Shown one piece after another: positions 35,721 through 43,379 of a DNA stretch of 64,000 bases. A program made the position numbers and the translations under genes. Source of the stretch: Mucilaginibacter pineti (GTDB lineage: Bacteria > Bacteroidota > Bacteroidia > Sphingobacteriales > Sphingobacteriaceae); contig NZ_FNAI01000004.1 in the NCBI RefSeq assembly GCF_900101875.1, positions 1-64,000 on the forward strand, in the 5' to 3' direction. Each line of letters opens with the position of its first letter. The first letter of the stretch is position 1. Below the pieces are notes generated by a model, which saw nothing but the letters and a program-made list of their open reading frames with translations, made no database searches and was not told the origin of the DNA.

Positions 35721-36494
35721 TTATCGGATGCTAAGCATTTTGTACAATTTACGAAGCGCCTTATCACCAAGCGGTTGCTGCCCCGCCAGGAAAAGCCTTA
35801 TCTCTTCTTCAGTGGCAATAAACGGCGTTAAATATTGTGGTATTATTTCCAGCTCTTTCATCATATACTTAACAACATTCAGCATATCTATTTCTGGAAG
35901 GATAAGTTTGCTTTGTTCGTAATGCACTATTAAAGGGATCAGTAATGCAAGTTCATCAAATTCTGGCACACCAGGTAGTACATTAAAGATTTCAACGGCC
36001 CTGTTTAGCGCGTTTTCGTATTCGGCTTTGGTTTTAAAATCAAGATCGCTTTCTATGTAGGATGTTTCAGCCGTTTCTACTAGTTTTCCAGCGGGATAAA
36101 TTTCTTCTGGCTCAACTATATTATCGGGATGCCCTGGAACAGGGACCTCAATTGACATCTCAAAACTCACTTCAACTTCCCATGAGTCAGGATGCAAAAT
36201 TTTGTACTCGTCACGCTTTGCCTGTTCACGCGCAAGTTTTTCATCTATTGAACCTGCCCATAAAATACACGTAGTTTTAAGCGCATAATTGCCCTGGTAT
36301 TCTACCTGGTATCCTCCAGTAGCCAAACCTGCTCCCCCCGTCCAAAACATTTCATGGGGTGTATGTTCAAGTTGCCGGGCCATCGATTCATTTTCTCTTG
36401 CAGGAAATTCCCTTAACCAGTTTAAAAACGCAGTTTGAGCTTCGGGATGCAGTTCAATATATTCGGCTATTTTATTTTTAGCGATCAGATACAT
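35721..36494 (-). CDS. Putative HigB-like/HigA-like toxin-antitoxin fusion protein
   Basis: The C-terminal third (residues about 153-257) aligns by eye with HigA-type antitoxins (COG5499): FKTKAEYENALNRAVEIF, LPGVPEFDELALLIPLIVHYE, then VKYMMKELEIIPQYLTPFI and a helix-turn-helix ending ALRKLYKML. The N-terminus (MYLIAKNKIAEYIELHPEAQ, FLNWLRE) resembles the opening helix of HigB toxins, and YQVEYQGNYALK resembles their central GNxYRL strand with the Arg lost. A charged insert (100-150) joins them. Such genes are normally separate. An AAA ATPase lies 38 bases upstream. Assignment is by recollection of family sequences, so the toxin half is uncertain. Confidence 0.5.
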   Translation of the reverse strand: MYLIAKNKIAEYIELHPEAQTAFLNWLREFPARENESMARQLEHTPHEMFWTGGAGLATGGYQVEYQGNYALKTTCILWAGSIDEKLAREQAKRDEYKILHPDSWEVEVSFEMSIEVPVPGHPDNIVEPEEIYPAGKLVETAETSYIESDLDFKTKAEYENALNRAVEIFNVLPGVPEFDELALLIPLIVHYEQSKLILPEIDMLNVVKYMMKELEIIPQYLTPFIATEEEIRLFLAGQQPLGDKALRKLYKMLSIR

Positions 36495-36532
36495 AGTACT
36501 TTTATTGGTGAAATATCGAGATAAAGCTTTGC

Positions 36533-37270
36533 TTAATTATCGAAAAGGATCCCGGTCATTTCCTTATAGTTGTTCAAGAAATATTTAGTGACCATAAAGT
36601 GTTCTGTTTCTTCGTATTTAACTTTTTTGATCCCCGTTTCATCAAGCTGATAAATAGTGGCGTTAGGATAAGCCAGCAAAATAGGCGAATGAGTAGCAAT
36701 TATGAATTGAGAGTTTGCATTAACAAGGTTATTAATGGCAGATAAAGCGGCTAATTGTCTTGAAGGAGATAATGCCGCCTCGGGCTCGTCAAAAATATAA
36801 AGCCCGTTTCCTTTGAGCTTTTTTGTTAAGGTAACCATAAATGATTCGCCATGAGAGCATTGATGTAAGGATTTAACGCCATAATATTTCTCAAATTTCT
36901 CTTCGTCGCTAATTTCTTCCATGTAAGTGGCCACATTATAATAGCTTTCGGCACGTAAGAAGTAATAGTCTACAGGTTTTTTAAAGCTTTTTACCCCCGT
37001 TAAATAACCAGATAACGGCGATGCATTGTTATGTGTTTGAACCTGCACATTTTTAGTTCCGCCCTCAATACCAAACCCCATATTTAGTGCAATTGCCTCT
37101 ATCAATGTTGACTTTCCGCTCCCGTTCTCCCCAATAATAAAAGTTACATCCGGGTGGAATTGTAGCGACGACAAATTTTTTATAGCAGGGATATGAAAGG
37201 GGTATTGGTCAAAAGATGAGATCAAATCGCGTTTGAGCAATATTTCTTTTAAATAAGGTTTAGCTTCCAT
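36533..37270 (-). CDS. AAA family ATPase (ABC/RecF-type, single domain)
   Basis: This 245-residue protein has Walker A GENGSGKST (47-55), an ABC-like signature CSHGES, Walker B GLYIFDEPEAALSP and a switch His in IATHSPIL. No transmembrane or nuclease domain is fused. It resembles the COG3910 predicted ATPases, which are related to SMC/RecF-like proteins rather than transporters. It is the likely first gene of a pair with the HigBA-like fusion gene, and a defence or stress role is possible but inferred. Confidence 0.85.
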   Translation of the reverse strand: MEAKPYLKEILLKRDLISSFDQYPFHIPAIKNLSSLQFHPDVTFIIGENGSGKSTLIEAIALNMGFGIEGGTKNVQVQTHNNASPLSGYLTGVKSFKKPVDYYFLRAESYYNVATYMEEISDEEKFEKYYGVKSLHQCSHGESFMVTLTKKLKGNGLYIFDEPEAALSPSRQLAALSAINNLVNANSQFIIATHSPILLAYPNATIYQLDETGIKKVKYEETEHFMVTKYFLNNYKEMTGILFDN

Positions 37271-37365
37271 AGTGTTTGATCCGGAAATGTGCAGTGCTAC
37301 TCATGACATTTATAAAAGGCTGTCACCCTGATTTCTAACCCATCGAGTTCAATATACACAAAAAA

Positions 37366-37390
37366 CCTTTCGCCTTTTCCCTTTATCCTC
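37366..37390. repeat. CCTTTCGCCTTTT-type repeat after the DUF5009 gene
   Basis: CCTTTCGCCTTTTCCCTTTA is a short instance of the AAAGG family, starting 6 bases after the stop of the DUF5009 gene in the minus direction. Confidence 0.65.
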
Positions 37391-37396
37391 AAGAAA

Positions 37397-38581
37397 CTAT
37401 ATCTTCAGCCTAATATTTATCTTATCCAGCAGGCCGGTTAGCCATACCATAACAAAGGCAAAAACAATACACTTAATGAGGCCGCCGGTTCCCTGGCTCA
37501 GGTATTCGGGGTACCCTATATTGCTCATTTCATACATTGGGTAAAACAAAAAAGGCACTATGTAGCAGGTGAACGTGTTGGTGCCCGCCGGTTCAACTAT
37601 TTTAAACCACTTATATTTATGTTTAAAATCAACTATGAAAATAAATATGGCATAAACAATGAGGCTTATACCAGTACATATGAGCACCCATGATGGCGTA
37701 TCCCTAACTTTTGAAATGCCGCCGCTAAAGTAACGCACTATAAAGCCCATGTTAAACAATATGATGGCCATGAGTATAAGGGCTGCCCAAAGCATTTTAA
37801 GATCGTTGTTGGCCTTAAGGCGCATGTACAACACTGATACAAATACCCCGGCCATAGTAAACGCCTGCATGGCGCCGTTGCCGGCAATCCATACATATTG
37901 CTGCAAACCGCTTAAAAAATTCAGGAAACCGAAATGAAAATCGATATTGAAGAACATAAAGAACATCCACGCCGCCAGCTGTATCCACAATGAACCGCCC
38001 GAATAGTAGTAAATAAGCGCACACACCAGGTACGACCAGCCTATTAACCCCAGTATGCCCCACCACGTAAAATGCAGCCAGGTATGCCCAGGATCAGTAG
38101 TTTTGTATAGTATGCTCATGGTAATGAGCAGCGCCACACCGAAACCTTGCAGCAGGTATCGCTTTAGGTGGCTGGTATCTTTACCATAATCTAAAAATAT
38201 AAAGAAAAAGCTGAACGTTACCAGGCTTTCCCACACGGGTTTTGGCAGCGCGGTGGTAAGCTCATTATAGGTTTCCATATTGGCATGGTAAAAACCTATA
38301 AATATTAACGCAAATGAGCGTGTTGCTATGCGCGACAATAGTTTGTAGTTACCCCGCTTAAGCCTGTTTTGAAAGGCAAAGGGTATTGATAAGCCCACTA
38401 TAAATAAAAAAGCGGGAAAAATGGTATCAGCTAAGCCCAATCCATCGGCATTTTCGGCAACATGTTTAAGCCATTGTGGTGTATTTGGAATGCCATCAAG
38501 GTCGTTCACAAATATCATGAGCAGCATAGTCACAGCACGAAATGCGTCTATTGAACGTATACGGTCCGGGAGTTTATTCAT
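37397..38581 (-). CDS. DUF5009 membrane protein (heparan-glucosaminide acetyltransferase-like)
   Basis: This 394-residue protein has about ten membrane helices. It begins RIRSIDAFRAVTMLLMIFVNDL, the signature of the DUF5009/NagX/HGSNAT group, and continues FPAFLFIVGLSIPFAF. Family members transfer acetyl groups across the membrane to glucosamine residues, which suggests a role in amino-sugar or glycan metabolism. It stands alone, between pdxA and the AAA ATPase. Confidence 0.85.
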   Translation of the reverse strand: MNKLPDRIRSIDAFRAVTMLLMIFVNDLDGIPNTPQWLKHVAENADGLGLADTIFPAFLFIVGLSIPFAFQNRLKRGNYKLLSRIATRSFALIFIGFYHANMETYNELTTALPKPVWESLVTFSFFFIFLDYGKDTSHLKRYLLQGFGVALLITMSILYKTTDPGHTWLHFTWWGILGLIGWSYLVCALIYYYSGGSLWIQLAAWMFFMFFNIDFHFGFLNFLSGLQQYVWIAGNGAMQAFTMAGVFVSVLYMRLKANNDLKMLWAALILMAIILFNMGFIVRYFSGGISKVRDTPSWVLICTGISLIVYAIFIFIVDFKHKYKWFKIVEPAGTNTFTCYIVPFLFYPMYEMSNIGYPEYLSQGTGGLIKCIVFAFVMVWLTGLLDKINIRLKI

Positions 38582-38662
38582 TAAGGGAGTAAATGTATTA
38601 ACAAAGCAAATGTTTTAACTAAACGGCAATAAAGTTGAAACATTATAATTAGCTGACGGATT

Positions 38663-39718
38663 TTAATCCCTATCGCGACTTAGCTTGGTAAATACCAGCG
38701 GATTTTCGTTTAATTCCAGCGTTTCCTTGCGGTGCTTTACAATATGAATTGCAGTAAACAAAGCCTCGCGGAAAGAGATCTCCGAAGCCATATTTTTACC
38801 GGCTATATCATACGCCGTACCATGATCTGGTGAGGTGCGTACAAAGCTCAAACCTGCGGTAAAATTCACACCCGTTTCAAAAGCTATTTGTTTGAAGGGG
38901 ATAAGCCCCTGGTCGTGGTACATCGCCAGCACGGCATCAAACTGCAAATAGGTTCCGTTGGCAAAAAAACCATCGGCCGAGTACGGACCAAATGCCAGCA
39001 CATCGTTATTACGCGCCTCTTCAATAGCAGGGATAATAGTATATTTTTCTTCGCTACCTATGAGGCCATTATCGCTGGCATGGGGGTTAAGACCCAGCAC
39101 GGCAATTTTTGGCTTACGGATCCAGAAATCGTTTTGCAAGCTACTGTTCATCAACTTTAGCTTGGTAACAATTTTATCAACAGTAATACTTTCCGAGATC
39201 TTTGAAACCGGGATATGACCGGTAACCACGCCAACACGCAGGGTGTCGCTCACCAAAAACATTAATGATTCGGCAGCGCCATCGCGTTGCTGCAGGTATT
39301 CTGTATGGCCGGGGAAATTAAACTGGTCGCTTTGGATATTATCTTTGTTAATAGGCGCCGTAACAAGAGCATCTATATAGCCTTCCTTTAAATCATAAGT
39401 AGCTCTTTCTAAAGAGACAAAAGCGTATTTGCCTCCTGCTTCGGACACTACCCCGGGCTCAATTTTCACGTCCTCTTCCCAGCAGTTGATCATGTTGGGT
39501 TTTCTGTATTGCACCTGCGACGGATCGTTGATGACCGTAAAATTAAGCTCGCTTACGTTGGTAGCCCTGCGATGAAACGATGCAACCTTGGTATGGCCAT
39601 AAACAATAGGCGTGCAATAATCATAAATTTTACTGTCGGCCAGGGTTTTAATGATGATCTCTAACCCTATACCATTCACGTCACCTATGCTGATACCTAC
39701 TTTAATTTTATCGCTCAT
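38663..39718 (-). CDS. pdxA: 4-hydroxythreonine-4-phosphate dehydrogenase
   Basis: This 351-residue NAD-dependent enzyme of pyridoxal-phosphate synthesis begins KIKVGISIGDVNGIGLEI and shows TAPINKDNI, FPGHTEYL, GLNPHASDNGLIGSEE and MYHDQGLIPFK, including the metal-binding His residues. In related Bacteroidota it commonly precedes the yceD gene; here three unrelated genes separate them. Confidence 0.97.
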   Translation of the reverse strand: MSDKIKVGISIGDVNGIGLEIIIKTLADSKIYDYCTPIVYGHTKVASFHRRATNVSELNFTVINDPSQVQYRKPNMINCWEEDVKIEPGVVSEAGGKYAFVSLERATYDLKEGYIDALVTAPINKDNIQSDQFNFPGHTEYLQQRDGAAESLMFLVSDTLRVGVVTGHIPVSKISESITVDKIVTKLKLMNSSLQNDFWIRKPKIAVLGLNPHASDNGLIGSEEKYTIIPAIEEARNNDVLAFGPYSADGFFANGTYLQFDAVLAMYHDQGLIPFKQIAFETGVNFTAGLSFVRTSPDHGTAYDIAGKNMASEISFREALFTAIHIVKHRKETLELNENPLVFTKLSRDRD

Positions 39719-39834
39719 GTTATTGTTTATATGATTACACCTGTATTTTGTGATTGCACCGATTTAGATGATTTCACTGATTAACAAGTGGTTGATTTAT
39801 TACTCATTTGAACTAAAAGTTATGGTTTTGGCCT

Positions 39835-39869
39835 AACCTTTTACCTTTAACCTTTCGCCTTTTCCCTTA
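39835..39869. repeat. CCTTTAACCTTTCGCC-type repeat between pdxA and rsmA
   Basis: AACCTTTTACCTTTAACCTT and CGCCTTTTCCCTTA lie in the divergent gap between pdxA and rsmA. This is the one instance of the family that does not follow a stop codon. Confidence 0.7.
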
Positions 39870-39946
39870 AATTCACCTGCAAATAAAAGATTTGTTCCTG
39901 ATTAAAGCACAAATATGATTTAATTTGCTCAAATATTTGATTAATA

Positions 39947-40729
39947 ATGACGTTGGTAAGAGCAAAAAAACATTTAGGGCAACACTTTCTTACTGATAAA
40001 AATATAGCAGCCAAGATAGTCGACAGCCTGAAACCGGCCGGCAGGTACAATCATGTACTGGAAGTTGGCCCCGGCATGGGTATCCTGTCCGACTTTCTGT
40101 TGCAGAAGCCCGAATACGAAGTGTCGTTGATTGATATTGATGAAGAATCATACCATTACCTGCAAAAAAAATATCCGCAATTAGGCAGCCGGTTAATTAA
40201 TGCCGACTTCCTGGCGATGGATTTTAACGTGGTTACCGACAAGCCCTTTGCCATTATAGGCAACTTTCCTTACAACATATCATCACAAATTCTTTTTAAG
40301 GTACTTGATAACCGCCAGCAGGTTATTGAGGTAGTTGGCATGTTTCAGAAAGAAGTAGCCGAACGCTGCGCATCCAAACCCGGCAGCAAAGAGTACGGCA
40401 TCCTGAGCGTATTCCTGCAGGCTTATTATAAGGTAGAATATCTGTTTACCGTAAAAGCAGGCGTGTTTAACCCACCGCCAAAGGTGCTATCGGCCGTGAT
40501 CCGCCTTACCCGTAACGAGGCCGCTAATTTAGATTGCGATGAAAAATTATTTTGGCAGATAGTGAAAGCCGGTTTTAACCAGCGCCGCAAAACCCTGCGT
40601 AACGCCATATCATCGCTCATCAACAAAGAAAAAATGACCGATAACCCTACGCTTGATCTTAGGGCCGAACGTTTAAGTGTGGATGATTTTGTGAAACTGA
40701 CAAAGGAAGTGATGGCTAACAGGGGGTAA
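39947..40729 (+). CDS. rsmA: 16S rRNA dimethyladenosine transferase RsmA (KsgA)
   Basis: This methyltransferase dimethylates two adjacent adenines in the 3' hairpin of 16S rRNA. The 260-residue protein shows KKHLGQHFLTDKNIA, the AdoMet loop EVGPGMG and the catalytic NFPYNIS motif, with GFNQRRKTLRN near the end. It is complete. Confidence 0.98.
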   Translation: MTLVRAKKHLGQHFLTDKNIAAKIVDSLKPAGRYNHVLEVGPGMGILSDFLLQKPEYEVSLIDIDEESYHYLQKKYPQLGSRLINADFLAMDFNVVTDKPFAIIGNFPYNISSQILFKVLDNRQQVIEVVGMFQKEVAERCASKPGSKEYGILSVFLQAYYKVEYLFTVKAGVFNPPPKVLSAVIRLTRNEAANLDCDEKLFWQIVKAGFNQRRKTLRNAISSLINKEKMTDNPTLDLRAERLSVDDFVKLTKEVMANRG

Positions 40730-40741
40730 TTTTATCTTACC

Positions 40742-40836
40742 TTGTCATCCTGAGCGTAGCGAAGGATCTGTTCGTGGCCATGCAAGTGACCAATGCAAAT
40801 CACATAATAGATCCTTCGCTACGCTCAGGATGACAA
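40742..40836. repeat. 28-bp perfect inverted repeat (GTCATCCTGAGCG type)
   Basis: A 28-bp arm (40742-40769, starting TTGTCATCCTGAGCGTAGCG) is repeated inverted without mismatch at 40809-40836, separated by 39 bases. It lies 12 bases after the rsmA stop. The sequence belongs to a repeat dispersed in many bacterial genomes and can act as a terminator. Confidence 0.85.
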
Positions 40837-40852
40837 AATTTAAAAAAGAAAC

Positions 40853-40961
40853 TCCCGCGAGGTTAGCGAAGCGTAACTCGTGGGTTATATGGTGTAAGCC
40901 TCCGGCTTACCGTCAGCTGAAAGCTGAAACCATGCGCCCCACGAGTTGCAAGCTCGCGGGA
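40853..40961. repeat. Branched palindromic element (REP-like)
   Basis: Two outer stem segments, CCCGCGAG/CTCGCGGG (40854-40861/40953-40960) and AACTCGTGGG/CCCACGAGTT (40875-40884/40938-40947), enclose two inner hairpins, GTAAGCC-TCC-GGCTTAC (40894-40910) and TCAGCT-GAA-AGCTGA (40913-40927). The resulting multi-branched fold resembles elements mobilised by REP-associated tyrosine transposases. It starts 9 bases after the stop of the ICMT-like gene. Confidence 0.75.
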
Positions 40962-40969
40962 ATGTTAAA

Positions 40970-41461
40970 TTACATCTTCAAAACTTCATTCTCCTTCCCA
41001 ATCCTTACGGTAAGCATCATGGCGTTTAAAACGGTAAATGCTATTGCCGTAAAATAAAGATGAAAAGTTAACGGGATAACTGCAATCTCGCAGATAACGA
41101 TGATATAATTGGGATGTTTCACGTATTTGTAAATGCCGCTGCTAACCGGGCGCGTGCCGGGCACTTTGTATATTTTTGTATTCCAGTAATGACCAAGGGT
41201 AGCTATCACAAAAACCTTAACGGTTATCAGCACTACAAACAGCCCTAAAAGGTAATAATTGGCGGCAGTTGCTGGTCGCCATAAATATTCTGCTATGAGC
41301 GAAATAATGAACAGGGTGTGCATGGAAACCATGTAGGGATAATGCTCCTTACCATACTCAACCGCGCCATTGGCCAGCAGCCATTTTTCGTTTCGGGAAG
41401 AGATAAAAAGTTCAAACAGGCGCTGCAGGATCAGGAAGCTGATAAAAATTATAAATACCAT
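40970..41461 (-). CDS. Isoprenylcysteine carboxyl methyltransferase (ICMT)-like membrane protein
   Basis: This 163-residue protein has four to five membrane helices. The C-terminal part with GHYWNTKIYKVPGTRPVSSG, IYKYVKHPNYIIV is the ICMT/PEMT AdoMet-binding signature (RHPxY-type). It is encoded 2 bases after the type III polyketide synthase. Such pairs are common, and the methyltransferase probably O-methylates the polyketide product (inference). Confidence 0.88.
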   Translation of the reverse strand: MVFIIFISFLILQRLFELFISSRNEKWLLANGAVEYGKEHYPYMVSMHTLFIISLIAEYLWRPATAANYYLLGLFVVLITVKVFVIATLGHYWNTKIYKVPGTRPVSSGIYKYVKHPNYIIVICEIAVIPLTFHLYFTAIAFTVLNAMMLTVRIGKENEVLKM

Positions 41462-41463
41462 AT

Positions 41464-42522
41464 TTAGTTTTGCATTTTTAACAGCACCATTTCGCTGGAA
41501 AAACCCGGCCCCATAGCCAGCATTAACCCATAACCATCCTGAAACCCCGAGTCGATAAATTTTTCCAATACGTATAGCACCGTTACGCTGGACATATTGC
41601 CATTATCATTCATTACCTTGCGGGTGTTGTGCAAAAAATCACCTTCTACATTCAACGCATCAGCATAGGCTTCTAACACTTTTTTGCCGCCGGGGTGAAA
41701 TATAAAGTTTTTGATATCGCTTAGCTGCAGATTATGTTTTGCCAAAAAAGCTTCAATATCGGCGCTGATATTCTGATGAATAAAGGTGGGGATATCTTTA
41801 GAAAAAACAACTTTGAAACCATTATCCTGAAACTGCCATCCCATTACCTCCAACGAATCGTAATATAACTTACTGCTGGCAGCCTGTATTTTTACTTTCT
41901 TACCCTGCTGGGTATGATTATCACCCTTAACAATAACGGCCGCCACACCGTCAGAAAACAGGCTCGAGCCTATAAAATTACTTTTGCTGTAATCACTTTT
42001 TATCAACGTAAGCGAACATAGCTCCACGGCAACCAATAATACTACTGCATCGGGATTGGCTTTGGCCAGCGTGTTTGCCTTGGCCATACCCGAAACGCCT
42101 CCCGCGCAACCAAGTCCCCAAACCGGCATCCGGTTAATATGCGGATCGAGCTGCATTTGGTTAATGATCTGCGCATCCAGACTTGGTGTGGCCAGGCCGG
42201 TTGTTGATACAAACAGGATATCGGTAATATCAGCCTTATTTATTCCTGCCTTAACTATTACCTCAGTTACCGCCTGTACCGAATAATGCAGCGCCCATTT
42301 TATATACTCGTCGTTACGTTGTTCAAACGTAGTATTTTCGGCGTAGTAGCTTAAGGGCTTTACAAAATTGCGGGTAATAATTTCGGTATTATCAAAGGCG
42401 TGTATCAGGCGGTCAACCTGCGGAAAGTCCGTTGCAAACATGCGCCGGGCCTGCTCTTTTACATCCTGTTGGTAAGTTTTATCGGGGAGGTCTATTTTTG
42501 ATACTGCTGCTATATATGGCAT
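41464..42522 (-). CDS. Type III polyketide synthase (chalcone/stilbene synthase-like)
   Basis: This 352-residue thiolase-fold enzyme extends an acyl-CoA starter with malonyl-CoA and cyclises the product. The catalytic Cys lies in WGLGCAGGVSG (near residue 139), His in IFHPGGKKVLEAY and Asn in NDNGNMSS, the Cys-His-Asn triad. Bacterial relatives make alkylpyrones or alkylresorcinols. The partner ICMT-like gene follows directly, while the oxidoreductase genes of larger clusters are absent. Confidence 0.92.
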   Translation of the reverse strand: MPYIAAVSKIDLPDKTYQQDVKEQARRMFATDFPQVDRLIHAFDNTEIITRNFVKPLSYYAENTTFEQRNDEYIKWALHYSVQAVTEVIVKAGINKADITDILFVSTTGLATPSLDAQIINQMQLDPHINRMPVWGLGCAGGVSGMAKANTLAKANPDAVVLLVAVELCSLTLIKSDYSKSNFIGSSLFSDGVAAVIVKGDNHTQQGKKVKIQAASSKLYYDSLEVMGWQFQDNGFKVVFSKDIPTFIHQNISADIEAFLAKHNLQLSDIKNFIFHPGGKKVLEAYADALNVEGDFLHNTRKVMNDNGNMSSVTVLYVLEKFIDSGFQDGYGLMLAMGPGFSSEMVLLKMQN

Positions 42523-42614
42523 GAAAAATTTGGTTTAACTGGCTTTTTGCCTGGCAGGTATTAAGCTGGTATAAGTTACACATAATCAGTTCAAATTGCC
42601 GGGGTATTATTTTA

Positions 42615-43187
42615 TTAGGTTACCTGTATCACCAGCGGCACTACCTGCATCTTTTTAACAGATTCGGCCATGCGTTTAATGAAAAGGTAATTGGCTGTAC
42701 CGCCTATAACAGCACCCACAACGGGCACCAGTCTTTCGGCCGTACGTGCGCCAAGGTTCATGATAATTTTTTCGGCGATTCCTTCCATCATTGTTTTAGT
42801 AACGGCTACACCTGCCTCTACCTTAAATGAGGTAGCAACAAGTTTCATAAACTCTTCAAAACCCATTTGGTAAGTGCCCCGGTTATAGTACATAATGGCC
42901 ATAGTTACCCTAAATTGCTGACTAAGCAAATTCACCACATCAACCGGCATACCTACTATCATGGTAAGCATACCGCCCGTGCCTGAAATGGCTCCCGAGC
43001 CTGCTGCTATGTAAGCACATTGGTTAATAAACTTGTCTAATCCCAGCTTATCAACGCTTCTTTTCACACTTATCTGGTCTATATGGTCAAAAATGCTTTT
43101 AAAACCATCGTGCGACAGCTTTTCGGTGTAATGTTTAAGGCCGGTGCCTATGCGTTGTAATTTTAATATTCTCATCACGTTTTGCAT
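42615..43187 (-). CDS. EcsC-like protein
   Basis: This 190-residue protein has glycine- and alanine-rich hydrophobic stretches (AAGSGAISGTGGMLTMIVGMP and VPVVGAVIGGTANYLFI, landmarks GAISGTGGM and GAVIGGTANY), typical of the EcsC family. It is probably membrane-associated. The molecular function is unknown. It shares direction with the polyketide synthase gene but is 92 bases away. Confidence 0.75.
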   Translation of the reverse strand: MQNVMRILKLQRIGTGLKHYTEKLSHDGFKSIFDHIDQISVKRSVDKLGLDKFINQCAYIAAGSGAISGTGGMLTMIVGMPVDVVNLLSQQFRVTMAIMYYNRGTYQMGFEEFMKLVATSFKVEAGVAVTKTMMEGIAEKIIMNLGARTAERLVPVVGAVIGGTANYLFIKRMAESVKKMQVVPLVIQVT

Positions 43188-43193
43188 TAAATT

Positions 43194-43325
43194 ATGCAGC
43201 TATTAAACGCCGCGTACCAGTATATTGCTATTCCCGTGCCAATTTATATTACGGCTGGTTTGGCAGCAGGGTTGCTTTGGTCGGTATTCTGTAATAAATA
43301 CGTAGTTTACCGCCAAAGGATTTAA
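43194..43325 (+). CDS. 43-residue fragment, possibly a GtrA-like C-terminal remnant
   Basis: A short ORF lies in the divergent gap. It encodes one hydrophobic segment followed by LLWSVFCNKYVVYRQRI, which resembles the end of GtrA-like flippase subunits (F-x-N-(K/R)-Y-x-V-(F/Y)). A stop codon lies directly upstream in frame. It could be a gene remnant, a small membrane protein or chance. Confidence 0.3.
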   Translation: MQLLNAAYQYIAIPVPIYITAGLAAGLLWSVFCNKYVVYRQRI

Positions 43326-43350
43326 CTATCAGCCACATTTAGTAAATTTG
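43321..43350 (+). promoter_or_regulatory. Promoter of the 2-hydroxyacid dehydrogenase
   Basis: TTT (43321-43323), 19 bases, TAAATTTG (43343-43350). The TTG start of the gene at 43380 follows about 30 bases later. Confidence 0.55.
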
Positions 43351-43379
43351 TGGTTTAAATAAAATCGAGGTAAATACAA

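Noticed and set aside
35552..35770. N-terminal extension of yceD
   Set aside because: It reads through a repeat array and into the neighbouring gene, and family members do not have it.
40970..43187. Complete flexirubin or aryl-polyene gene cluster
   Set aside because: Only a type III synthase and an ICMT-like gene are present; no acyl carrier proteins, ketosynthases or ammonia lyase are seen.
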